DNA of 30,353 nucleotides. Origin: Ochromonas danica (Eukaryota; Sar; Chrysophyceae; Chromulinales; Chromulinaceae). A program made the position numbers and the translations under genes. Of this stretch, positions 19,075-26,742 are shown piece by piece. Below the pieces are notes generated by a model. That model made no database searches. It was not told the origin of the DNA and saw nothing but the letters and a program-made list of their open reading frames with translations. Where the stretch lies: assembly GCA_015146655.1 (NCBI GenBank), contig VKHL01000235.1:1-30353 (forward strand). Direction: 5' to 3'. The number at the start of each line of letters is the position of its first letter. Position 1 is the first letter of the stretch.

Positions 19075-22000
19075 CTAGCTAGAAGCAAAGGCGAAGGGAT
19101 TGTTGGATCTGTAGCGATCGTAGAGCTTGAGTTGGAACTTCTCCATGTGGTTGGTATCTTTCCAGTCAAACTCGGTCTCTAAGGCAGTGTTCTTCACAGA
19201 GACTGTCGTGCCGCGACTACCACGACTAGTGTGAGTGTCCGCAGAGGAGGCAGAGTTGACAGAAGAGGCGCTGTAGGATCGCTCCAATCCTCCCGGAGCA
19301 CTACCTGGTCGACTGGTTCGCTCGCTTTTATCCCTGGATCCTGACCGCATCTCACTGGTGGCATTGCTCACATGGCTCGACATGATCATGTGCTTCGACT
19401 TCCATTCCAGATAAGCACTTCCATCTTCTCCATCCCAGTGACGATTCAAATTGTTCGCAGAAGCAAATCTGCGAAACTCTAGCACTGCGGCATTGTAACC
19501 CAAGACACAATACTTTTGTACCAGATCCAAGGCAGCTTGATAGTTGAAGGTGGATCGATCCTGAGATAGCGAGGTTTTCAACTTCTTCAACATTTCCATG
19601 AGAATGTCTATGCGCTCTGTAAGCACATTAACTTCTTCCTCTGCTTTGCTGATCTTCCTGATAGCTTCTTGAATATCTTGGAAACCATGATGTTCATAAG
19701 CTTGCCCTGCTTCAAAGAGATCTTTGCGATTCAACAAGTCAGTTAAGACATCTTTGGCTTTGCGTATCTTGAATTGTTGAGTGAGAAGCATCTCCTCGCG
19801 CAGAGAGATCTCTTCTTTCAACACATTCTTGCGCGCACGAATCTCTTGATTCAGTGCCTTTTGTCCCTCTTCTGTGAGAAGCCAAATGCGAATGTTGAAG
19901 TCGATTTCATCGAAACGCTCCATGAATTCGTCTTCTTCCTGTTCACGGCGATCTGCTTCTTCTTCTACATAAACAGATTTGATTAGCACCACTGCAGCCT
20001 TGGTACACGCTTCATGACGCTTGGGGCGATTGCCAAAAGCCGGATCCACACAATCGCATTGTGGGAAGAGCACTTGTTCGGTGTCTGCAATGATGCCGTA
20101 GGGAGAAACATAGAGACGAATGCTATCCTTGAGCAAGTCAATGGTGAAAGGGAAAGAGATGTGAGGCATCTTGCGAGCAATCAGACTGAATATGGAAGGT
20201 CTGCCATCAGGATAAATCGTGTTGGGAGGTGTCTCTCGCAGTAAAGCAGACAAGGAAATCGCATAGACATTGCTTGCTTCTCCATCTCTGCCCCATGGCC
20301 GCTGCTGCATGAGAATCGTTGCATCATTCCAGAAGCGGATGTCACGACTTTCTTCGATGTCATGCATGACACCCAAGAAAGCTCTGATGACGACCAAGTA
20401 GAGCTCTGTTTCTCGATCTTCTCGTAGCTGAGTTACGCTAGCCACGATTTCTTCAGCTGTAGCTGGACATTTGTAATACTCTCCATTAAGAAACTCGTGA
20501 ACTGCGATATCAAACTCTGCAAGATCTTCAGGAGTTAAGAATCCAGTCCCATCTTCTAATACTTCAATGGCACTGGGTTGCAAGCAGTCGCGATTGACTG
20601 CGAAGTCTTCGTCTTCCAATAACTCAGTCAACAACTCTTTGCGTTGCTCGCGAATGGTCATGTAGTGCTGTACAACAACGATACCCTCTCTCAACAATTG
20701 AGGAGGAGGAGAGATGAAAGAGTTATAGTCCGCCTCAATGAAAGTCTGCTTGGAGAGATGGACCAGACTGCGTGGCAACTCCAAGAGATTGTTCTCACAG
20801 CATGAAAACATGTGCAGCGTGCGACCCAATTCCTCTTCGAAGAGAGTTGGAGACAGACTTTCTAGTCGATTATGACCCACTCGTAACTCCATCAGATGCA
20901 TGTGCTTCATTTCCTCGGGGAGGAAGTAGAGCATGTTCTTCTCCAGGTTCAGAACAGTCAAGGATTGCAACCAACAGAGTGAGACAGGGAGGTCGACTAG
21001 TCTATTCTTCGCCAGGTTCAGTGTTTTCAGCTCAGTTAGTTGATAAAATGTAGCAGGCAAGGCTTCGAGATTGTTGGACTCCACAGTCAGTGTCATGAGA
21101 CTAGAGAGCTCGTGGAAGTTGTCTGGCAGAGAATACAGACGATTCTTAGAGAGATCCAAACTTGTCAACGCTCTTAGCTGACAAAAGCCTGCAGGAAGGT
21201 ATTCTAAGCGATTCTCTTCCAATGTTAAAGTGGTCAACTTCTCGAACATGTGCAGGTTGTCACCAGGAAACACTGTGAGTCCACAGCCTCGGATTGATAA
21301 AGCTTGCAAAGGCGCCAACTCGACCGGGAAACCATTTTGCAAATCCAAAGACTTGTTGAAGTCTAATTTGAGCTTCTTCAAATGCTGCATCTTTAGCACT
21401 GGGGCGGGAATTTCCTTAAGACCCAGCAGTTGGAGATTGAGCACGCCATCCTTCTTAGCGGCAACAATCTTCTGCATGACTGCTTCCATGACCTCAGGTT
21501 GCAACAAAGTGATCTCTTCATTGATACTGATATGATGGTAAGTCATCATGGGTGGCATGCCACGTTGCTGAATATGATAACGATTACGAAGATACCATTT
21601 CACCTGGTCCATCCCTTTGCTGAACTCTGTGGGGGGTGGATCTTCGATGGGATTCTCTGACACGGAGAGAGTTTTCAACGGTTCGCAGAAGCCCAAAGTG
21701 GAAGGCAGTGCTTTGAGATGATTGACAGAGACGTTGAGAAGGGTGAGGTTTGGCAATCTGCCCAGATCGTCAGGCAGGCGCAGGAGGTGATTATCATTCA
21801 GTAGTAACTGCTTCAAAGCTGTGCATTGACACAATGAGATAGGCAGAATCTTGAGCTCATTTGATGTCAACTCTAGATACTCCAACTGCTTCAAGACACC
21901 AATGTCTTCTGGCAGGTCTCGTAGACGATTCTGTGTGAAGATCAATCGCTTCAATTGGACTAGCGCCAGGAAAGACGGCGGCAGGACGCCAATCGCATTC

Positions 22001-23493
22001 CGACTTAAGACTAGCTCTGTTAACGTCTTCATGCCACCAATAGTGTCTAAGCTGGATGGTATGATGAGAGTGGTATCTCCTGAGACATTGTTGCGGTAGA
22101 AGGTTCCCCCTGTGATGCCATCCACAACAGGTTCCCATTCCTGCACACCACAGACAGAGAGCCAGATCTTCCTCCTGCGATAAGACCTACTTTTGGCGGG
22201 TTGATAGACATGTAGATCAGCAGCTTTTTGAATACCCTTCCCATCATAGAGCTCAATGTGCAAGACCTTCTCCTTGGTGAGGATGTTCATATGCAGTGCC
22301 TGGCCAGTTCTGCGATCGATTGTGGGCATCCACATATCCTCCGCCTTGAGCAGAGGTGGTAAGATAGCCAGACTAGTGATAACGTTATGAGCTAACTTCA
22401 ACGTCTTCAATCCCCGCAACTTGGTGACTGGGAAGGGGAAGGAAGGGAAGAGGTTGGAGGAGAGATCCAATGACGTCAATCCATCCAAATTACCCAATTC
22501 TTCGGGTAAATGATCAAAGCTATTTGCTTCTAAGATCAACGTGTGCAATTGTCTCAATGAGAGGAAGGAAGCAGGTATTTTAGAGAGCTCGTTGTGTGAG
22601 AGATCCAATCTCTCCAATTCCTTCCAGCAGCCAATACAATCTGGGAGCCGATTCAATTGATTGTAGGACAGATCGACCATGCGGGCATATCTGAAATGAT
22701 AGGCAGAGAGCTGTGGCATCTCTGTTGAGAGCAGACCGCGCAGCTTGTTCCTCGCACAGTGCAGCTCCTTCACATAGGCAGTCTGCAGGAAGAGAGTCTC
22801 GCCCACCTCGGCGGGGAGGGAATGGAAGCCTTGATTGGGGATGAGCAGCTTCTGTTCGTTGTTTTGCAGTGCATAGCGAATGTTGTCATCCTGGAGGAAC
22901 TCTTCCTTCGCCTTCGTTGCTTCGTGCCGACGTATTTGTCTGATGATGTCTTGAGAGGAGGAAAGCACAGCAGAAGAGGATGTGGAGGAAGAGGATACCA
23001 TCGAGCGCAAGAGAGACTGAGAAGCAGATAGCAAGTCAGCAGAAGCCAGCGCCACAGGCAAGGACTGTGACTGTGTCTGAGGAAGGGGTTGGGCTTGGGG
23101 TTGGTGAGAGAGGGGCAGAGACGGTGTCGAGGCAGTGGGTGAGGCAGAGAGAAGGGACCGCTCCAAGGCAGTGAGGCCTCGATTAGCCAGCACGACCTTC
23201 TCCAGCATGGAGTGCTCAGAGGGCTTGCCTGACGTGGCAGACTGAAAGATACGAGTTTTCACACGCTGATTGTGAAAACTTTGATTGATTTCAGTTTCCT
23301 TTTGTTCAATTTCAAGTTGATGCTGAGAGATGGTGGACCTCTTAATCAACTGCCTGGCTTTTATATAGCCATGCTCTTTCACCAGCTCTTCAAAGTTAGG
23401 GATGGAGGAGGAGGAGGAGGTCTTGTTCGTGTTATTCGAGGTGAAGGACGAGGTCGACTTCATCGAGTTTAGGCGATCCATGCCTACTTTCAT
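19075..23493 (-). CDS. large leucine-rich repeat protein with WW-like module and coiled coil (1472 aa)
   Basis: A single exon ending in tandem stops TAG-TAA. Residues 1-200 are Ser/Gln/Pro-rich and probably disordered. A first LRR block (about 240-375) has the classical LxxLxLSxNxLxxLP pattern, for example ARMVDLSYNQLNRLP. At 452-480 a WW-like stretch (WEPVVDGITGG, TFYRNN, GDTTLIIP) interrupts it. Further LRR blocks run about 490-620 and 685-915. Residues 920-1130 are a conserved-looking domain without a name I can give. About 1160-1310 is strongly charged coiled coil. The Ser-rich tail ends with a separate short stretch (FDWKDTNHMEKFQLKLYDRY). SHOC2-like LRR scaffolds and ciliary LRR proteins share parts of this plan; a scaffolding role is inferred. 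A second Met at residue 5 could also start it. Confidence 0.88.
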   Translation of the reverse strand: MKVGMDRLNSMKSTSSFTSNNTNKTSSSSSIPNFEELVKEHGYIKARQLIKRSTISQHQLEIEQKETEINQSFHNQRVKTRIFQSATSGKPSEHSMLEKVVLANRGLTALERSLLSASPTASTPSLPLSHQPQAQPLPQTQSQSLPVALASADLLSASQSLLRSMVSSSSTSSSAVLSSSQDIIRQIRRHEATKAKEEFLQDDNIRYALQNNEQKLLIPNQGFHSLPAEVGETLFLQTAYVKELHCARNKLRGLLSTEMPQLSAYHFRYARMVDLSYNQLNRLPDCIGCWKELERLDLSHNELSKIPASFLSLRQLHTLILEANSFDHLPEELGNLDGLTSLDLSSNLFPSFPFPVTKLRGLKTLKLAHNVITSLAILPPLLKAEDMWMPTIDRRTGQALHMNILTKEKVLHIELYDGKGIQKAADLHVYQPAKSRSYRRRKIWLSVCGVQEWEPVVDGITGGTFYRNNVSGDTTLIIPSSLDTIGGMKTLTELVLSRNAIGVLPPSFLALVQLKRLIFTQNRLRDLPEDIGVLKQLEYLELTSNELKILPISLCQCTALKQLLLNDNHLLRLPDDLGRLPNLTLLNVSVNHLKALPSTLGFCEPLKTLSVSENPIEDPPPTEFSKGMDQVKWYLRNRYHIQQRGMPPMMTYHHISINEEITLLQPEVMEAVMQKIVAAKKDGVLNLQLLGLKEIPAPVLKMQHLKKLKLDFNKSLDLQNGFPVELAPLQALSIRGCGLTVFPGDNLHMFEKLTTLTLEENRLEYLPAGFCQLRALTSLDLSKNRLYSLPDNFHELSSLMTLTVESNNLEALPATFYQLTELKTLNLAKNRLVDLPVSLCWLQSLTVLNLEKNMLYFLPEEMKHMHLMELRVGHNRLESLSPTLFEEELGRTLHMFSCCENNLLELPRSLVHLSKQTFIEADYNSFISPPPQLLREGIVVVQHYMTIREQRKELLTELLEDEDFAVNRDCLQPSAIEVLEDGTGFLTPEDLAEFDIAVHEFLNGEYYKCPATAEEIVASVTQLREDRETELYLVVIRAFLGVMHDIEESRDIRFWNDATILMQQRPWGRDGEASNVYAISLSALLRETPPNTIYPDGRPSIFSLIARKMPHISFPFTIDLLKDSIRLYVSPYGIIADTEQVLFPQCDCVDPAFGNRPKRHEACTKAAVVLIKSVYVEEEADRREQEEDEFMERFDEIDFNIRIWLLTEEGQKALNQEIRARKNVLKEEISLREEMLLTQQFKIRKAKDVLTDLLNRKDLFEAGQAYEHHGFQDIQEAIRKISKAEEEVNVLTERIDILMEMLKKLKTSLSQDRSTFNYQAALDLVQKYCVLGYNAAVLEFRRFASANNLNRHWDGEDGSAYLEWKSKHMIMSSHVSNATSEMRSGSRDKSERTSRPGSAPGGLERSYSASSVNSASSADTHTSRGSRGTTVSVKNTALETEFDWKDTNHMEKFQLKLYDRYRSNNPFAFASS

Positions 23494-23844
23494 CTCTCAC
23501 AGCTCATGCCAAGGTCAAGGTCAAGGTCAAGGTCAAGGCCATCTAGTGGTTAACCAGCAAAGAAGAATGACTCTCTCAACTCTCCCTGACAGTGAAAGAC
23601 GACCTGTTGGGGTTGATGGCCATCTAGTTTATTGCGGAGTTTATTGGGATTAATAAACGCGTTTTTGATTCTCCGAGCGTTTCACTTTCTCTCTGGCCAG
23701 CACAGCATCTCATCATAACAGAACAATCACACAGTACGGTGCTGTTGTCTAGACTGCTCTCCATTGACTGCTGAGCTGTTCCTTGCACTCCTATCTCTGA
23801 CAAAGAAGAAGCAATAGCAATAGTAATAGTAATAGTAGCAGAGG
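23494..23844. promoter_or_regulatory. divergent upstream region of the LRR gene and the 217-aa protein gene
   Basis: 351 bp separate the two start codons. It holds five hexamer copies of AAGGTC/TTGACC at 23511-23540, 18-47 bp before the LRR ATG, and two exact GGCCATCTAGT copies at 23537-23547 and 23618-23628. A (TAGTAA)-type run lies just before the right-hand ATG. Confidence 0.5.
23511..23540. repeat. hexamer tandem repeat AAGGTC x5
   Basis: Four exact copies and a fifth with one change. On the minus strand it reads TTGACC repeated, immediately upstream of the LRR gene start. Confidence 0.9.
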
Positions 23845-24846
23845 ATGATGAAGTCCACTAGTCGTTTCTCTGCCACTATGATTGGTATTCATGATCATGA
23901 CAACCCCAAGGCTGAAGCAGCCAGGTACAGTATAACACAATATAGAATATAGCATAGTACAGTATGGTATATAGTACTGTATAGTATATAGTACTGTATG
24001 GTATAGTATATAGCACAGTACTGTATGGTATAGTACAGTGTATAGTATAGTATACTGTATAGTACTGTATGCAGTAGTGAACTGGTAGTCTAGTGAGACA
24101 ACACACACCAGCACATTAGCACACTGCCTTGCTCTCTGCCACACAGTCCTCCCTGTCCCCTGTCCCCTGCTCTCTCTCTCTTCACATCTCTCTTCACTTC
24201 TCTCTGTCTCTGTCTGTCCTCTCAGCCATCACTCACTGACCCTGCCCACCTGTTGTCGCTTGTTGTCTTCAGGGAGATCTACTTGGAAGAGTCCAGGGCC
24301 ATAGCTCGAGTGATGACCTCTGTGCACCACTCTCGCAAGCAGAGTCACCAACAAGTCTACTACCCAGAAACCACTCAGAGGCTGGGGCAGCTGCAAGCCA
24401 ACCGCTCCTCTTCCTACGCCACCCTGGCAGGCAGCGGAGCCTTCGACTTCACGGGCACAGCCAGCAGCTACTCCACCCTCCCCTCCTCCTCCTCCTCCTC
24501 CTCAGCAATTCGACCCAGTGATCGAGCCAAGAGCCATGCACATGAAGTGAAGGAGATGACCCTGCGCGCCTATCAAGAGAAGATGACGGAGGCTATCAAG
24601 CAAGAGCAGTTCATCAACAGTCGCAAGCGCAATTACAATCGAGAGGTAGGCCGCAAGGCGATCGTCAACAAAGTCATCGCAGGCACCGCGCCTCTGCCCA
24701 AGTACACTCTCTTCCCTCAGGGCGCCTCTCACGAGCAGATCCTCGCCCTCACGAACACTCTCAAGGCACCTGATGCTAACTCTCTTCCTCCTGAAGTGCC
24801 TCGCCCTCGGAAGTGGAGGGGAGACAATGTGGGCTGGGACAATTGA
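23845..24846 (+). CDS. unrecognised 217-aa basic protein, two exons
   Basis: The second exon (24273-24846) has no suitable ATG at its start and opens right after a TTGTTGTCTTCAG acceptor. Joining it to 23845-23924 completes the split Arg codon AG|G and gives an uninterrupted helix-like stretch KAEAAREIYLEESRAIARVM. I therefore propose ATG 23845 (or 23848). The middle is Ser/Tyr/Thr-rich with a run of seven Ser, followed by a charged, probably helical part (RAYQEKMTEAIKQEQFINSR) and a C-terminus rich in Pro and Trp (PRPRKWRGDNVGWDN). No family is recognised. It diverges from the LRR gene. The intron model has not been confirmed; without it translation could begin only at an internal ATG. Confidence 0.7.
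23925..24272 (+). other. 348-nt repeat-filled intron of the 217-aa protein gene
   Basis: The donor is GTACAG after GCCAG and the acceptor TCTTCAG. The first 150 bases are a degenerate run of TAGTACTGTATGG and TATAG words; the last 120 are CT-rich, giving a long pyrimidine tract. Confidence 0.7.
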
Positions 24847-24909
24847 TACCCTATCATGCCCTATGCTATCATACCCTATCATACCCTATCATAGTCTATC
24901 ATAGTCTAC
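24847..24909. repeat. 10-bp tandem repeat (ATCATACCCT type)
   Basis: About six degenerate copies of CCCTATCATA/GTCTATCATA start right after the 217-aa protein's stop codon. Confidence 0.85.
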
Positions 24910-24961
24910 TACAGTACAGGTAGAGAGAGAGAGAGAGAGAGAAGTGTACTGTAGTAGACTA
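24902..24961. repeat. 16-bp perfect inverted repeat with GA-repeat loop
   Basis: TAGTCTACTACAGTAC at 24902-24917 is mirrored exactly at 24946-24961. The 28-nt loop is mostly GA dinucleotide repeats. It starts 56 bp after a stop codon, so in RNA it would be a stable 3' hairpin. Confidence 0.9.
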
Positions 24962-25335
24962 GTCATTATTATATTACCATCAATATTATCAATATCATTA
25001 TCTATTAGAGAAGCAGCGAGGGGTAGTCTAGTACAACAACAACAACGAAGAAGAAGAATAACGATCACCAACTACCAGCAGTATCATCATCATCATCACC
25101 AGCAGCAGCCACTAGTCAACTAGTCGCTCTACAGTCACTCTACAGTCAGTCAGCTAGTCAGTATCACTGTATATTGTATATTGTATATTGTATACTCTAT
25201 CGTATACTATATTATACTATATTATACTGTATACAGTACAATACAGTATACAGTATACAATCTATATATATATAGTATATATAGTTATTGTTGTTGTTAG
25301 TACTGTATAGAGTAGCTAGAGACTAGTATAATGCT

Positions 25336-25460
25336 GTACTGTAGAGAGACTAGTAACAGAGACTAGACTTGTACTGTACTGTAGAGTCTAACTAGTAGTA
25401 CTGTAGAGACTAGTAACAGAGACTAGACTAGTACTGTACTGTACTGTAGTGACTAGACAA
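25336..25460. repeat. 62-bp tandem duplication of TACTGTA/CTAG words
   Basis: Two similar units begin at about 25336 and 25398. Both contain ACTAGTAACAGAGACTAGAC followed by GTACTGTACTGTA. Confidence 0.75.
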
Positions 25461-25689
25461 GACTAGTATAGTACAGTATAGTAGCTGTTGCTGCTGTTGG
25501 TGTTGGTTCTGTAGTAGTTGGCCTTATCCATTTTAATATTAATTTTATTACTATTATCATCATTACTATTGTTAACAATATTAATATTATATTAATTTAT
25601 TTTATAGTACATTACACTACACCACACTACCCCTCCCCTCCCCTCCCCCTACCATCACCTCCTTCCTCTCCCTCTCTCTATCACTTCAT

Positions 25690-26493
25690 CTATCTAGATC
25701 TCTCTCGTCTGAACTTGTAGCCCACGACTTTGTCCTTCACGATGACTTTCACTTTGTGACCTTTCTGCATGGCCTGGCGCTTCAGATTCAAAGCAGTGAG
25801 AGCCTCGTTGATCTTCTTCACTCGCTTGCTGCGTGCTTTGATCTCTGCTAATTCAGGACTGAGGCGAGGCTTCTTGCGCTTGTCAGCGAAGACCTCCTGC
25901 TCCTCCTGCGCTGCCTGGGGGGAGAGGACATGTGCTAGTCCACGCTTCTTCGTGGCCAGAGCATCTCTCTCCGCCTCGATCTGACTCAAGCGAGGTCGAT
26001 TGTGTACTCGTTGGAGGAGATGAGGAAGAGTGTTGAAGTGTGTGGCGAGGTCGAGTCTGTCCACATCATCTTCCTTCTCCACGAAGATCTTGTGTGACTT
26101 AGGAGAGACATCTCCGATGAGGTGCAGCTGGTCTTTCAAGCGGAGGATCTTCTTATCATCCACTGCTTTCTTATGAGTGAGATAGCCGAGGTCTTGACTC
26201 TGTAGCAGGTGGAGCATCTCTGAGGCGAGGCTATTGTTGCTGTCCTGGGGGAGCACTTCCTGGTGTCGACCATCGCGTACTCGAGAGTTATGCATGTGAT
26301 GGTAGAACTCATCAGGATTCCTCTCGTCAGCCTTCTTACGCAAGGAGGTCAAGATCTTGCGCTTCTTCTTGAAGTCTGTGGCTCTCTCCACGTAGTCCTT
26401 GTGCTTCTCTAACAGACCCAGACGCTTGCGTGACTCTGGCTGAGCTCGTTCCTTGTGAGTCACACGCTTCACAGCATTACGAAGACTAGACAT
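25690..26493 (-). CDS. UTP11: U3 snoRNA-associated protein UTP11 (267 aa)
   Basis: A single exon. The N-terminus SSLRNAVKRVTHKERAQPES, RKRLGLLEKHKDYVERATDF and NPDEFYHHMHNSRVRDGRH is the hallmark of UTP11 from yeast to human. UTP11 is part of the small-subunit processome that works with U3 snoRNA on early 18S rRNA processing in the nucleolus. The length is close to the family norm of about 250. The rest is highly basic and partly coiled (RKKPRLSPELAEIKARSKRV). It starts 249 bp from the divergent LRR gene. Confidence 0.97.
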   Translation of the reverse strand: MSSLRNAVKRVTHKERAQPESRKRLGLLEKHKDYVERATDFKKKRKILTSLRKKADERNPDEFYHHMHNSRVRDGRHQEVLPQDSNNSLASEMLHLLQSQDLGYLTHKKAVDDKKILRLKDQLHLIGDVSPKSHKIFVEKEDDVDRLDLATHFNTLPHLLQRVHNRPRLSQIEAERDALATKKRGLAHVLSPQAAQEEQEVFADKRKKPRLSPELAEIKARSKRVKKINEALTALNLKRQAMQKGHKVKVIVKDKVVGYKFRRERSR

Positions 26494-26742
26494 AGTAACA
26501 CTAGCGCAGTAGTTATAGTAGTTATAGTAGTAGTAGTTCCTGGTACAGGTAGTCGTTCTGCTCCATCCAAAACCAACCTAGACCTGGCGATTTAGAAATT
26601 TAGCCATTTAGAGATTTAGCCATTTGGCATCCTGGGTAGTGCCGTTTCAAAGCATCCATGGGCTGCTGTCTGTGTCTGTGTTGTATGATGAGATGAGAAT
26701 GAACAATAGCTAGACTAGTAATTCAAGTGAACAGTGTTGGCA
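26494..26742. promoter_or_regulatory. divergent upstream region of UTP11 and the 688-aa LRR gene
   Basis: 249 bp between two start codons. It holds two copies of ATTTAGCCATTT at 26598-26609 and 26614-26625, spaced 16 bp, about 105-130 bp before each ATG, and a GTAGTTATA tandem repeat near 26509-26535. Confidence 0.5.

Larger units (their letters stand above)
24847..25689. other. intergenic block of simple repeats between convergent genes
   Basis: No gene is seen. In order: a 10-bp repeat, a strong GA-loop hairpin, CAA and CAT/CAG triplet runs, TATTG repeats near 25165-25195, TA-rich DNA to about 25280, a 62-bp repeat of TACTGTA and CTAG words, AT-rich DNA, and a C/T-rich stretch before the UTP11 stop. 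Confidence 0.85.

Noticed and set aside
23511-23540. Nuclear-receptor half-sites (AAGGTCA)
   Set aside because: Nuclear receptors are animal proteins; nothing else here suggests an animal. The array is better called a simple hexamer repeat.
23791-24144. Minus-strand open frame rich in Tyr/Thr/Leu
   Set aside because: It is a translation of the TATAG/TACTGTA repeat inside the proposed intron and has no protein-like composition.
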